Notes: generated by a model from the sequence alone, not told the origin. A DNA stretch of 64,000 bases from Pseudomonas_S sp047607345 (GCA_047607345.1 JASGDF010000096.1:1-64000), one strand, 5' to 3'; numbered from the stretch's first letter, positions 1-8,881 are shown. Program-made: numbers and translations.

Positions 1-1
1 C

Positions 2-148
2 GCGATCCAGCACCTGACCGGGATCAAGGACGCCGGCACCATCGTGGCGATCAACAAGGACGCCGAGGCGCCGATCTTCGAGATCGCCGACATCGGCCTG
101 GTCGGCGATCTGTTTACGCTGTTGCCGCAACTCGAAGCGCAACTCTGA
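2..148 (+). CDS. etfA: Electron transfer flavoprotein alpha subunit, C-terminal end (partial)
   Basis: Only the last 48 residues are in the window. They contain the ETF-alpha FAD-domain ending with AINKDAEAPIFEIADIGLVG and a VGDLF segment, which is highly characteristic of the family. ETF carries electrons from acyl-CoA and other flavin dehydrogenases to ETF-ubiquinone oxidoreductase, which is encoded 28 bp downstream on the same strand. The rest of the gene, and presumably etfB, lie to the left of the window. Identity is secure; the start is not visible. Confidence 0.93.
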   Translation, partial: AIQHLTGIKDAGTIVAINKDAEAPIFEIADIGLVGDLFTLLPQLEAQL

Positions 149-175
149 ATTCCTTCCACCTGCTGCCGGCATCCC

Positions 176-1858
176 ATGACTTCCGAAGAACTGCTGTCCC
201 CCCTCGACCCGCGCGAAGCGATGGAATACGACGTGGTCGTGGTGGGGGCCGGCCCGGGCGGGCTGGCGGCGGCGATCCGGCTCAAGCAACTGGCAGTGGA
301 GCAGGGGCGCGAGGTATCGGTATGCGTGCTGGAAAAGGGGTCCGAGCCCGGCGCTCATGTGCTGTCTGGCGCGATCATGGACCCGCGCGCACTGTCCGAG
401 CTGTTCCCCGACTGGCGGCAGCGCGGCGCCCCGCTGACCCAGGCCGTCACCCGCGACGAGTTCCTGTTCCTCGACGCCTCGCGCGCCCGGGCGACGCCGC
501 ACTGGCTGTTGCCCGAATGCTTCCACAACGCTGGCAACTACATCGTTTCGCTGGGCTCGGTGGCACGCTGGCTGGCGCAGCAGGCCGAGGCGCTGGGAGT
601 GGAGATATTTCCCGGCTTCGCCGCCGCAGAAGTGCTCTACGACGATGGCGGCGCGGTGAAGGGCGTGGCCACCGGCGACCTGGGCGTAGGCAGGGACGGC
701 GAGCCGACCGAGCAGTTCCAGCGCGGCATGGAACTGCATGCCAGGTACACGATCTTCGCCGAGGGCGCGCGCGGTCAGCTCGGCCGGCAACTGATCGCGA
801 ATTACCGGCTGGACGAGGGCCGCGATCCGCAGAGTCATGGCATCGGCATCAAGGAGCTGTGGCAGGCCGATCCTGCCAGGCACCAGCCGGGGCTGGTGGT
901 GCATACGGCCGGCTGGCCGCTCGACGGCGATACCTACGGCGGCTCGTTCCTTTACCACGCCGAGGACGGCAGGATCGCGATCGGCCTGGTCGTCGGTCTC
1001 GACTACCGCAATCCCTACCTGAGCCCGTTCGAGGAATTCCAGCGCTTCAAGACCCATCCGGCGATCCGCGAGCACTTGGAGGGCGGCACGCGCATCGGCT
1101 ACGGCGCGCGCGCGATCACCGCTGGCGGCCTGCTGTCGCTGCCCAGGCTGGTGTTCCCGGGCGGTGCGCTGGTCGGCTGCGAGGCGGGTACGCTCAACGC
1201 CAGCCGGATCAAGGGCAGCCATGCCGCGATCAAGACCGGCATGCTGGCCGCCGAGGCCGCGTTCGCCGCGCTCGGCGAAGGCCGCGCACGCGACGAGCTG
1301 AGCGCCTATCCGCAGGCGTTCGAGGCCAGCTGGCTGCATGCCGAACTGCGACAGGCGAAGAACTTCAAGCAATGGTTCAAGAGCGGTCGTACTACCGCCA
1401 CGCTGATGACCGGGGTGGAGCAGTGGCTGCTGCCCCGGCTCGGCATCCACGATCCGCCGTGGACGATCCATCGCGACAAGCCCGACCACGCCTGCCTGGA
1501 GCCGGCGTCGCGGCATGCGCCGATCGCCTATCCCAAGCCGGACGGCGTGCTGACGTTCGACCGGCTGAGCTCGGTGTTCCTGTCCAGTACCCATCACGAC
1601 GAGGACCAGCCGAGCCACCTGACGCTGAAGGACGCCGCGGTGCCGGTCGCGGTGAACCTGAAGACCTACGCCGGCCCGGAGGCGCGCTACTGCCCGGCCG
1701 CGGTGTACGAATTCGTCGGCGATGCCGGCAACGAGCGCTTGCAGATCAACTTCGCCAACTGCGTGCACTGCAAGACCTGCGACATCAAGGACCCGACCCA
1801 GAACATCGTCTGGGTCGCGCCGCAGGGCGGTGGCGGCCCGAATTACGCCGGCATGTGA
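176..1858 (+). CDS. Electron transfer flavoprotein-ubiquinone oxidoreductase (ETF-QO)
   Basis: The 560-aa membrane-associated flavoprotein passes electrons from reduced ETF to ubiquinone. The N-terminal FAD-binding Rossmann motif VVVVGAGPGGLAAA starts about residue 22. The C-terminal ferredoxin-like end has the 4Fe-4S cysteines in ARYCPAAVYEF and NCVHCKTCDIKDP and finishes in the typical GGGGPNYAGM. Length is normal for the family. The ATG at 176 gives an N-terminal extension of 16 residues before MEYDVVVVG; a start at that second Met (position 221) is also possible. Adjacent etfA supports the assignment. Confidence 0.96.
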   Translation: MTSEELLSPLDPREAMEYDVVVVGAGPGGLAAAIRLKQLAVEQGREVSVCVLEKGSEPGAHVLSGAIMDPRALSELFPDWRQRGAPLTQAVTRDEFLFLDASRARATPHWLLPECFHNAGNYIVSLGSVARWLAQQAEALGVEIFPGFAAAEVLYDDGGAVKGVATGDLGVGRDGEPTEQFQRGMELHARYTIFAEGARGQLGRQLIANYRLDEGRDPQSHGIGIKELWQADPARHQPGLVVHTAGWPLDGDTYGGSFLYHAEDGRIAIGLVVGLDYRNPYLSPFEEFQRFKTHPAIREHLEGGTRIGYGARAITAGGLLSLPRLVFPGGALVGCEAGTLNASRIKGSHAAIKTGMLAAEAAFAALGEGRARDELSAYPQAFEASWLHAELRQAKNFKQWFKSGRTTATLMTGVEQWLLPRLGIHDPPWTIHRDKPDHACLEPASRHAPIAYPKPDGVLTFDRLSSVFLSSTHHDEDQPSHLTLKDAAVPVAVNLKTYAGPEARYCPAAVYEFVGDAGNERLQINFANCVHCKTCDIKDPTQNIVWVAPQGGGGPNYAGM

Positions 1859-2042
1859 GGCTCCTGGTCATGCAAACGGCCACGATCGAGCCGGACCTGC
1901 GCGGGCTCGCGCCCGCAGCGCGCAGTGGCGCCGCCGCGATGCTTGGCATCCGGCAGGCGCTCCGGCGCGATCCGGACGCTGCAAGGCATGCACACAGATA
2001 CCCCGACACCTGTCCATCCGCCATTCCAACGGAGTCATCACC

Positions 2043-3221
2043 ATGCGCGATGTCGCCATCGTAGCCGCCACCCGCACCGCCATCGGCAGCTTCCAGGGCA
2101 GCCTTTCCGGCATTCCCGCTCCCGAACTGGGCGCGCAGCTGATCCGCGCGCTCCTTGAGCGCACCGGCATCGCGCCTGGGCGGATCGACGAGGTCATCCT
2201 CGGCCAGGTGATCAGCGCCGGCAGCGGCCAGAACCCTGCGCGCCAGACCGCGATCGCGGCCGGCCTGCCGCATGCGGTGCCGGCGTTCACCTTGAACAAG
2301 GTCTGCGGCTCCGGGCTCAAGGCCGTGCAGCTGGCCGCGCAGGCGATCCGCTGCGGCGACGCCGAGCTGATCCTGGCCGGCGGCCAGGAGAACATGAGCC
2401 TGGCGCCCTACGTGCTGCCGAAGGCGCGCGCCGGCCTGCGCCTGGGCCATGCCCAGCTCGAGGACAGCCTGATCCGCGACGGCCTGTGGGACGCCTTCAA
2501 CGACTACCACATGGGTATCACCGCCGAGAACCTGGCCGAGCGCTACACGCTGACGCGCGAGCAGCAGGATGCGTTCGCGCTCGCCTCGCAGCGCAAGGCC
2601 GCCGCCGCGATCGGCGCCGATCGCTTCGGCGCGGAGATCACCCCGATCGCGATCCCGCAGCGCAAGGGCGATCCACTCCTGTTCGAGGCCGACGAGCAGC
2701 CGCGCGTAGACACCACGGCCGAGCTGCTGGCCAGGCTCAAGCCGGCGTTCAAGCGCGATGGCACGGTCACCGCCGGCAATGCCTCCTCGATCAACGACGG
2801 CGCTGCGGTGCTGTTGCTGGCCAGCGCGGACACGGCCAGCGAACTGGGCTTGCCGGTGCTGGCCTGGATCCGTGCCGGAGGCAGTGCGGGCGTCGATCCG
2901 GCGGTGATGGGACTCGGCCCCGTGGAAGCCACGCGGCGCACGCTGCGCAAGGCGGGCTGGTCGCTGGAGCAACTGGACCTGATCGAGGTCAACGAGGCGT
3001 TCGCCGCGCAATCGCTGGCGGTGGCGCAGGAGCTGGGATGGGACGCCGGCAAGGTCAACGTCAATGGCGGCGCGATCGCGTTGGGGCATCCGATCGGCGC
3101 TTCCGGCGCGCGCATCCTGGTGACGCTGGTGCACGAGCTGATCCGCCGCGACGGCCGCAAGGGCCTGGCGACGCTGTGCATCGGTGGTGGCCAGGGCGTG
3201 GCGCTGGCGATCGAGCGTTGA
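2043..3221 (+). CDS. Acetyl-CoA acetyltransferase (thiolase)
   Basis: The 392-aa thiolase condenses two acetyl-CoA or cleaves acetoacetyl-CoA. The acylated cysteine lies in NKVCGSGLKA (Cys88), the histidine in GGAIALGHPIGASGAR, and the second catalytic cysteine in LCIGGGQGVA. The frame is open further upstream to 1722, but that part overlaps the ETF-QO gene and is not thiolase-like. The ATG at 2043 follows GGAG at 2031 and starts the canonical MRDVAIVAATRTAIGSF. It probably functions with the ETF genes in fatty acid or short-chain acyl metabolism. The sequence does not separate AtoB from PhaA. Confidence 0.95.
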   Translation: MRDVAIVAATRTAIGSFQGSLSGIPAPELGAQLIRALLERTGIAPGRIDEVILGQVISAGSGQNPARQTAIAAGLPHAVPAFTLNKVCGSGLKAVQLAAQAIRCGDAELILAGGQENMSLAPYVLPKARAGLRLGHAQLEDSLIRDGLWDAFNDYHMGITAENLAERYTLTREQQDAFALASQRKAAAAIGADRFGAEITPIAIPQRKGDPLLFEADEQPRVDTTAELLARLKPAFKRDGTVTAGNASSINDGAAVLLLASADTASELGLPVLAWIRAGGSAGVDPAVMGLGPVEATRRTLRKAGWSLEQLDLIEVNEAFAAQSLAVAQELGWDAGKVNVNGGAIALGHPIGASGARILVTLVHELIRRDGRKGLATLCIGGGQGVALAIER

Positions 3222-3815
3222 AGGCATGCACGGGCGGGGCGGGAACTTCGCCGGGCAGGAGCGAGGCAGCGCGGCGACGCTCCCGTGCTGCACTGCGACT
3301 TGTATGCCAGCTGAAACGTCTCCCATGATAGTTGGAAGTGTGTTCTGGAGCGTGCGAATGAAGGTTTCGGAATTCTTGCGACGTCGTCCGGACATGGCCC
3401 CGGCATCCGATGCGCGGCGGTGGATCGATCCAGCGAGGCGGAATGCTCGCGCGGTATGCCACCTCTGATTTTATCCAAAAATGAATATTGAATCATTATT
3501 CATATTTTTTCGTCACGGCCAATCCAGCCATTCCATTGGCCCATTCGCGTTTTCTCCCGGACCCGCCGGGCCGCCGGGGCCGGCGGCCGGCGACAGGTCT
3601 GCGGCGGCGCGCATTCCGGGATGGGACCGGTCAGGACATCGAGTGCGGGCCTGCAGCGGCGCGCGATGGTCAAGCGCACGGCCTGCCGGATCGGGCGCCG
3701 TGCCGTGGCGTACATGAGAAGCGGTGCCAACGGAGCTGTCGCAATCAGGATGATCGAGGTATGGACCTGGGCGCACTCGCGCCGAGGTGGGACAAACCAT
3801 GTTGGGAGGCGTGTC
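3222..3815. other. 594-bp non-coding gap
   Basis: No open frame here resembles a protein. The first part is GC-rich and looks unremarkable. Around 3468-3520 base composition drops abruptly to an AT-rich block holding a perfect 7-bp inverted repeat (listed separately). This block is the most likely promoter/operator for the porin gene that follows. I see no RNA gene. Confidence 0.5.
3481..3503. repeat. Perfect inverted repeat upstream of the porin gene
   Basis: ATGAATA (3481-3487) is followed after 9 bp by its exact complement TATTCAT (3497-3503), inside an AT-rich island in otherwise GC-rich DNA. It could be a dyad operator for a regulator of the OprB porin gene 300 bp downstream. No U-tract-type terminator context fits the preceding gene well, although T-rich sequence follows. 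Confidence 0.4.
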
Positions 3816-5321
3816 GTGACTGAATTGAACTGCACTTCAAGTATGTTGCTCGCCATGATGGCGCTGGCCGGACTTTCGGGCGGCGCGGCCGCTGCGGATC
3901 AGACGGAGGCGGCGGAGAAGACGGAGACGGCGCAGAAGACGGCGACGGCGAGCGCCGCCGACGGCACGGAGCCTAGCTCGGCCGCGCGCGCGCATGCACT
4001 GGATCATGTTTACGGCTACAAGGGCTGGAACATCCCATTCCCATCCTTGGGTGACAGCCTGACCCAGGACAACGGCCACTGGCGCACCAAACTGGCCTCG
4101 CACGGATTCGGTGTCAGCACGCAGAACTCGCTGATTTCCCAGGCCAATGTCCTGGATCGACCCAGCCGGATTCCCAGGGACGGCTATCCGTCATGCGCCG
4201 CGACGAATCTCGATTACAACTGTGCCGGGGGGCACTCGTACTTCGGCCAGGGAGGCCCGGATGTCTACATTTCCGGTCTGGTCTTCCTGACCTACGACAT
4301 GAGCCAATGGGGCGTGCCGGACGGGCAGATTGCCGCGGGCGTGCATTATGGCTACAGCACCGACCAGCAGTTCAGTCCGAACGCGCTGCGGATCCAGAGC
4401 TTTTCCTGGTACCAGACGCTGCTGGACAAGAAGCTGGAGCTGAAGATCGGCTATTTCCCGTCGCTTCCGGAATTCACCGGGACCTTCGTCGGCGGCATGG
4501 TGGCGAGTCCGTTCGGGCCTTCGTCCTCGATTCCGATCATCATGGGCCAGTCGCCCAACGGCATGGGTACGCCCAACTTCCGCCTCTCCTGGAACCTGAC
4601 CTCGAAGCTCTATACCTCGGTCGGCATCCAGCGGAGCATGCCGGTGAATGGGCCCACCAGCAATCCGCTGTACGACGAGGAGCATGCCAATCCTTCCGGG
4701 CTGGATTTCAACTCGTCGGTGCCGGGAACGCGGGTGCTCTACACCAACGAGTGGGGCTACAAGACCAAGATGGGATCAACCAGCCCCTCGCTGTGGCTGC
4801 GCGCGGGCATGTTCTACAACACCTCGGACTTCCGCGATTACAGCCGGCTGCTGGAAGACGCCGAGGCGACCAAGAAGAACGTGCGCGGGTTCTATCTGCT
4901 TGGCGACTACCAGGTCTACCAGCCTGAACCATCCTCACCCTACACGGCATATCGCGGGCTGTACCTGGGCGCTTCGGTCATGCAGGCCCCGGAGGAGATC
5001 GCGGCGTTCTACCGCTACTTCGAGGGTCGTGCCTACTGGCTCGCGCCGTTCCCCAGCCGCTCCATGGACATGGTTTCGCTGATCTATACCCACAGCGACA
5101 CCAGCAAGTATGTAAAGAACGTGCTGGATGCCGCATCCCCGTACACGAATTTCTATCCGATCGACGCTGTGAACAGCGTGACGTTCTCCTACATGTACAA
5201 CGTCAGGCCCGGCCTGTACCTGACCGCCGGCGCCGGCTACACCGACAATCCCAGCCTGCAGCAATTCAAGGGCGAGGGCAGTTCCCTGAGCCTGCTTTTC
5301 AGCATCTACGCGCTGCTGTGA
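3816..5321 (+). CDS. OprB-family carbohydrate-selective porin
   Basis: This is a 501-aa outer-membrane porin, probably for sugar uptake. The GTG start at 3816 is preferred because GGGAGG lies at 3804-3809, six bases before it, and it opens a signal peptide (hydrophobic stretch MLLAMMALAGLSGG, then AAAA-D). After the signal comes an unusual low-complexity Glu/Thr/Lys/Ala stretch (repeats of the type EKTETAQKTATA), then the OprB body with HGYKGWNIPF-like beginning, many aromatic beta-strand segments and a terminal strand ending YALL. The frame is open to 3621 but without a better ribosome site. It stands alone, facing a convergent kinase gene. Confidence 0.82.
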   Translation: MTELNCTSSMLLAMMALAGLSGGAAAADQTEAAEKTETAQKTATASAADGTEPSSAARAHALDHVYGYKGWNIPFPSLGDSLTQDNGHWRTKLASHGFGVSTQNSLISQANVLDRPSRIPRDGYPSCAATNLDYNCAGGHSYFGQGGPDVYISGLVFLTYDMSQWGVPDGQIAAGVHYGYSTDQQFSPNALRIQSFSWYQTLLDKKLELKIGYFPSLPEFTGTFVGGMVASPFGPSSSIPIIMGQSPNGMGTPNFRLSWNLTSKLYTSVGIQRSMPVNGPTSNPLYDEEHANPSGLDFNSSVPGTRVLYTNEWGYKTKMGSTSPSLWLRAGMFYNTSDFRDYSRLLEDAEATKKNVRGFYLLGDYQVYQPEPSSPYTAYRGLYLGASVMQAPEEIAAFYRYFEGRAYWLAPFPSRSMDMVSLIYTHSDTSKYVKNVLDAASPYTNFYPIDAVNSVTFSYMYNVRPGLYLTAGAGYTDNPSLQQFKGEGSSLSLLFSIYALL

Positions 5322-5328
5322 GGCGGCG

Positions 5329-5358
5329 GACCGGGAGGGGCTGAACCGCGTCCCGGTC
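5329..5358. terminator. Hairpin between convergent porin and kinase genes
   Basis: GACCGGGA (5329-5336) pairs with TCCCGGTC (5351-5358) across a 14-nt loop, just after the porin stop and before the end of the convergent kinase gene. There is no T-run on either side, so intrinsic termination is only a possibility. Confidence 0.35.
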
Positions 5359-5409
5359 GGCTGCATCTCGCAGTCGGCCGGTTGGTTCCAGTAGCCCGCG
5401 CGCGTGGGC

Positions 5410-6540
5410 TCAATCGGGTGTTGCGATGGCCGGGAACAAGGCGCGCACACGCAATCCCTTGCCACCGATGCCCGGGCCGGTCTCGATGCGGGCGCCATGC
5501 AGGTTGGCGATCCCCGCCACGAGTGCAAGCCCGATGCCGCTGCCACGCGACTCACTGCCGGCAAGCCGGTGGAAGCGCTTGAAGATGGTCTCGTACTGCT
5601 CCGGCGGCACGCCTGGACCGTCGTCGCTGACCTCGATGAAGGGATGCACCCCATCCGGGGCCGGTTGACAGCCCCAGGCGATCTCCACCAAGCCGTGCTC
5701 GCGTCCGTGCCGGATCGCATTGTCGACCAGGTTGCGGATCAGCGTGCCGATCGCATCGACATCGCATTCCAGAAGACAGTAACCGTCACGCATCCGTAGT
5801 TCGACGCCTCTGGCCTGCGCTTCCACGCTGAACTCGGCGATGACGTGCCGCGCCAGTATGCCGATCGATACCTGTCCATAGCCTGCCGGGTCCAGGCCTG
5901 CATCCAGACGCGCCTGATCCAGCAACTGGTGCGCCAGCCGGTTGCTGCGGCGCGCGCCTTCAAGCAGGCGCACCAGGGCCTGATTTTTTTCCTCGAGCGT
6001 GGTGGCGTCGCGCGCGATTTCCGCATAGACATGCAGCGCCGACAGGGGCGTGCGTAGTTCGTGTGCCGCGTTGGCGATGAACTGGCGCTCGTCTTGCAGT
6101 GCCTTCTCCAGGCGATGCAGCAGCGCGTTGAACGAGGCGATCAGTGGCCGTACTTCCTCGGGGACTCGTTCCACCGTGATCGGGGTGGAGTCGAACGTGC
6201 CGCGCCTGGCAATGCCGGCGGACAGGCTGTGCAGCGGACGCAGCGAGGTACGTACCGCCGCCCACATCAGCATCGCGGTGATCAGCAGCTGGATCGTGTT
6301 GAAGGTCAGCGCGATTAGCGCACCCTCCAGATTTTCCCGTTTCTGCGCCGAGTCGGCGTTGCGCACGAGCTTTTCCGGCATGGCCTCCAGCAGGAATGCG
6401 CCGATCCGGTCGAACTGCTGTTCCCATGACCGCTCGTGGCTTCGGCTCAACGTTGTGAACATCGTTGAAATCGTCCACAGCCAGCCTGAGATCAGAATGA
6501 TCGCAAGTGCCGCGAGCATGCGCGCTTGTATCGACTTCAC
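5410..6540 (-). CDS. Orphan sensor histidine kinase (PmrB/QseC-like)
   Basis: The 376-aa inner-membrane kinase has TM helices at about residues 8-26 and 73-96 with a short periplasmic loop. A HAMP-like linker and the H-box AAHELRTPLSAL (His160) follow, then N-box NLVDNAIRHG, DDGPGVP and GSGIGLALV ATP-binding motifs. I chose GTG 6540 because GGAGGAG stands 7 bases upstream; the frame runs further but into unlikely sequence. No response regulator is adjacent. The protein is strikingly similar throughout to the kinase at 23693-24829, with the phospho-histidine at the same residue number. It may share that kinase's regulator or be a diverged duplicate. The signal is unknown. Confidence 0.9.
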   Translation of the reverse strand: MKSIQARMLAALAIILISGWLWTISTMFTTLSRSHERSWEQQFDRIGAFLLEAMPEKLVRNADSAQKRENLEGALIALTFNTIQLLITAMLMWAAVRTSLRPLHSLSAGIARRGTFDSTPITVERVPEEVRPLIASFNALLHRLEKALQDERQFIANAAHELRTPLSALHVYAEIARDATTLEEKNQALVRLLEGARRSNRLAHQLLDQARLDAGLDPAGYGQVSIGILARHVIAEFSVEAQARGVELRMRDGYCLLECDVDAIGTLIRNLVDNAIRHGREHGLVEIAWGCQPAPDGVHPFIEVSDDGPGVPPEQYETIFKRFHRLAGSESRGSGIGLALVAGIANLHGARIETGPGIGGKGLRVRALFPAIATPD

Positions 6541-6801
6541 GATGATGCTCCTCCGTCCGGTAGGACATACTGCTCCCGGATGGGGGTTTGGCCGCCATCG
6601 AGATGCAAGAGCTGAAAAGGGCAGCGGGACCGGCACGCGATGGACCGGCCGAGATCGAGCGGTGTCCGGGTTGCAATCCGCCGATTATTTCCCCGGGCAT
6701 TAGGATTTGATTACGGTCCGGGCCCTTGACGGCGCCCACGCGGACACGCGGCAGGAAAGGCAATTGCCGTATGTTCGGCCAACGTAGACAAGGAGATTCG
6801 C

Positions 6802-7368
6802 ATGCCAGTTTCGGTGCTTGATGAGAACGTCGCGCTGCTTGCCGTGGACTTCCAGATCGCCACGACCGGCCGGCCGGCGGCGCACGACATCGATGGGGTG
6901 ATCGCGGCCGGCGTGCGCCTGGCCGAGGCCTTCCGTGCCGCAAGGCTGCCGGTCGTGGTGGCGCGTGCCGACCTCAACGCGCCACCGATCGGGCGCACCG
7001 TGCATTCGCGCTTGCGCCCGCCGATCCCGGAGTCCGAGCTTGCGATCGTGCCTGCGATCGGACCGCGGCCGGGCGATTGGTTGATCGGGCGGCGGGCCTG
7101 GTCGCCGTTCGCGGGTACCGATCTGGATGCGCGGCTTCGTTCTCTCGGAGTCGTGCAGGTCGTGTTCGCCGGCCTGGCTACCAGTTTCGGTATCGAATCG
7201 GGTGTGCGCGCGGCTTACGACCTGGGCTATCACGTCGTGGTGGCGACCGACGCGATCACCGATCCGTTCGCCGATCGCCACGACTATGCGGTCTCGGCGG
7301 TATTCCCGATCCTGGCCGAGCTTGGCACGAGCGAGGAGATCGCGAGCCTGCTCGCGGCGCGTGGATGA
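6802..7368 (+). CDS. Isochorismatase-fold protein lacking the canonical Cys and Lys
   Basis: The 188-aa protein has the alpha/beta fold signature of cysteine hydrolases (nicotinamidase, isochorismatase, YcaC). The catalytic Asp is present (LLAVDFQ, Asp16) and so is PFAGTDLD. In the final motif, FAGLATSFGIESGVRAAYDLGY, the nucleophilic Cys position is Gly130, and the Lys position in LIGRRAWSPF is Arg97. Gly at the Cys position is known in true isochorismatases (PhzD, EntB), but these keep the Lys. It may therefore be a non-thiol hydrolase or inactive. It is divergent from the orphan kinase (261-bp gap), so a shared promoter region is possible. A precise function cannot be given. Confidence 0.82.
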   Translation: MPVSVLDENVALLAVDFQIATTGRPAAHDIDGVIAAGVRLAEAFRAARLPVVVARADLNAPPIGRTVHSRLRPPIPESELAIVPAIGPRPGDWLIGRRAWSPFAGTDLDARLRSLGVVQVVFAGLATSFGIESGVRAAYDLGYHVVVATDAITDPFADRHDYAVSAVFPILAELGTSEEIASLLAARG

Positions 7369-7462
7369 GCGCGCGCCAGCCTGCGCGAACGGCGGGCCTG
7401 GCGCGCGGGCGACTTCGGTGGCAAGGTCATCCAGTCTCTTGCCGGTAGCGCCACGCGGCTGC

Positions 7463-7491
7463 TTGCGGCTAAGTGCTTGATCTGCCATACT
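7463..7491 (+). promoter_or_regulatory. Candidate sigma-70 promoter for rpsF operon
   Basis: TTGCGG (7463-7468) and CATACT (7486-7491) are separated by 17 bp, about 115 bp before rpsF. The -10 matches TATACT-type boxes; the -35 is a partial match. It would give a leader of about 108 nt. Confidence 0.45.
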
Positions 7492-7497
7492 GATCCG

Positions 7498-7605
7498 CTT
7501 CCTGTCCGGTCTTTGGGCAGGGGGTCCTTGCCCCACCGGCCGTCTTTGGCGGAATCCCTGGGGGGCTGTCCGGCCCACGCGGCCACATCCGAAAGGTAAT
7601 ACAAC
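7498..7605 (+). promoter_or_regulatory. rpsF leader, possible S6:S18 autoregulatory RNA
   Basis: Many bacterial rpsF-rpsR operons have a 5' leader that binds the S6:S18 complex and mimics its 16S rRNA site, with a conserved CCG. This leader is rich in short GC hairpins (GGGG...CCCC near 7518-7535, GGCC repeats after it) and has CCGAAAGG about 15 nt before the ATG. The match is by position and composition only; I could not fold it. Confidence 0.3.
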
Positions 7606-8037
7606 ATGAGTCGTCATTACGAAGTCGTGTTCCTGGTCCACCCGGATCAGAGCGAGCAGGTCCCGGCCATGATCGAGCGCTACAAGTCGCTGGTCGAGAA
7701 CGGCAACGGCAAGATCCACCGCCTGGAAGACTGGGGCCGCCGCCAGCTGGCCTACCCGATCCAGAACCTGGTGAAGGCGCACTACGTGCTGCTGAACATC
7801 GAGGCCGACCAGGCCGTGCTGAACGAGCTGGTCGAGGGTTTCCGCTTCAACGACGCGGTGCTGCGCAATCTGGTCATCAAGCGTGATGGCCCGGATACCG
7901 AGCAGTCGCTGATCATGAAGAGCAAGGACGAGAAGGGCGACAAGCCCGAGCGTGGCGAGCGTCGTCGTCGTGACGACGAAGAGGGCGACAGCAATGCCGC
8001 CGCCGACACCGACGGCGACACCGCCGAAGCCGCTTAA
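7606..8037 (+). CDS. rpsF: 30S ribosomal protein S6
   Basis: The 143-aa protein begins MSRHYEVVFLVHPDQSEQV and contains the S6 core LEDWGRRQLAYPIQ, followed by a long charged tail rich in Arg, Asp and Glu as in other gammaproteobacteria. It binds the central domain of 16S rRNA as a heterodimer with S18, whose gene follows after 11 bp. It is the first gene of rpsF-rpsR-rplI. Confidence 0.98.
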   Translation: MSRHYEVVFLVHPDQSEQVPAMIERYKSLVENGNGKIHRLEDWGRRQLAYPIQNLVKAHYVLLNIEADQAVLNELVEGFRFNDAVLRNLVIKRDGPDTEQSLIMKSKDEKGDKPERGERRRRDDEEGDSNAAADTDGDTAEAA

Positions 8038-8048
8038 GGAGCCTACCC

Positions 8049-8279
8049 ATGTCCAAGTTCTTCCGCCGTCGCAAGTTCTGCAAGTTCACTGCCGAAGGTG
8101 TCAAGGAGATCGATTACAAGGATCTCAACACCCTGCGCCAGTACCTGACCGAGAACGGCAAGATCGTGCCGAGCCGCGTCACCGGCACCAAGTCGAAGTA
8201 CCAGCGTCAGCTGGCCACGGCCGTCAAGCGCGCGCGTTTCCTGGCGCTGATTCCGTACACCGACAATCACGACGTCTGA
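8049..8279 (+). CDS. rpsR: 30S ribosomal protein S18
   Basis: The 76-aa protein reads MSKFFRRRKFCKFTAEG at the start and carries LRQYLTENGKIVPSRVTGT and KYQRQLATAVKRARFLALIPY, all diagnostic of S18. It lies between S6 and L9 in the common order, without the priB gene found in enterobacteria. A hairpin with a T-run follows it. Confidence 0.98.
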   Translation: MSKFFRRRKFCKFTAEGVKEIDYKDLNTLRQYLTENGKIVPSRVTGTKSKYQRQLATAVKRARFLALIPYTDNHDV

Positions 8280-8298
8280 TACGAATCCCGCGCAAGAG

Positions 8299-8322
8299 CC
8301 CGCACATCCATGTGCGGGTTTT
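8299..8322 (+). terminator. Hairpin with T-run between rpsR and rplI
   Basis: CCCGCACA (8299-8306) pairs with TGTGCGGG (8311-8318) around a TCCA loop and is followed by TTTT. The T-run is short, so it probably attenuates rather than stops transcription into rplI. Confidence 0.6.
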
Positions 8323-8407
8323 AAAAGGGAAACATTCAACCGTCCTATTCGGACAGCAAGCGTTGCGGCAGCCCTGGGCTGTCGCTAACGAATAACGGAG
8401 CAATACG

Positions 8408-8857
8408 ATGGATCTGATTCTTCTGCAGAAAGTGACCAACCTGGGCAACCTGGGCGACAAGGTCAGCGTTAAGCCGGGCTACGGCCGCAACTTCCTGGTA
8501 CCGCAGGGTAAGGCCGTGCCGGCCACCGAGGCCAACGTCGCCGCGTTCGAAGCCAAGCGTGCCGAGTACGAGGCCAAGGCTAAGGCCATCCACGACGAGG
8601 CCGGCACCCGCGCCGCCAAGTTCGAGGGCGCCAGCGTGACCATCGGTGCGCATGCCTCGACCGAAGGCAAGCTGTACGGCTCGGTCGGTCCGCGCGACAT
8701 CGCCGAGGCGTTCACCGCCGCCGGCCTGCCGCTGTCCAAGAGCGAGGTCATCCTCGGCGAGGGCGCGTTCCGCCAGATCGGCGAGTACGAGGTGCTGCTG
8801 CACCTGCATGCCGACGTCGAGACCACGGTCAAGGTCATCGTCGAATCCGACGCCTGA
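8408..8857 (+). CDS. rplI: 50S ribosomal protein L9
   Basis: The 149-aa protein has the L9 N-terminal RNA-binding domain (MDLILLQKVTNLGNLGDKV, GYGRNFLVPQGKA), a charged connecting helix, and the C-terminal domain with LYGSVGPRDIAEAF. GGAG at 8397 precedes the ATG. It ends the operon in front of a strong terminator. Confidence 0.98.
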   Translation: MDLILLQKVTNLGNLGDKVSVKPGYGRNFLVPQGKAVPATEANVAAFEAKRAEYEAKAKAIHDEAGTRAAKFEGASVTIGAHASTEGKLYGSVGPRDIAEAFTAAGLPLSKSEVILGEGAFRQIGEYEVLLHLHADVETTVKVIVESDA

Positions 8858-8881
8858 TCTTCGCTGCAAGGCTGTATCCGT

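Noticed and set aside
1722..2042. Upstream extension of the thiolase frame
   Set aside because: It overlaps the end of ETF-QO in another frame, is not thiolase-like, and the ATG at 2043 has its own ribosome site.
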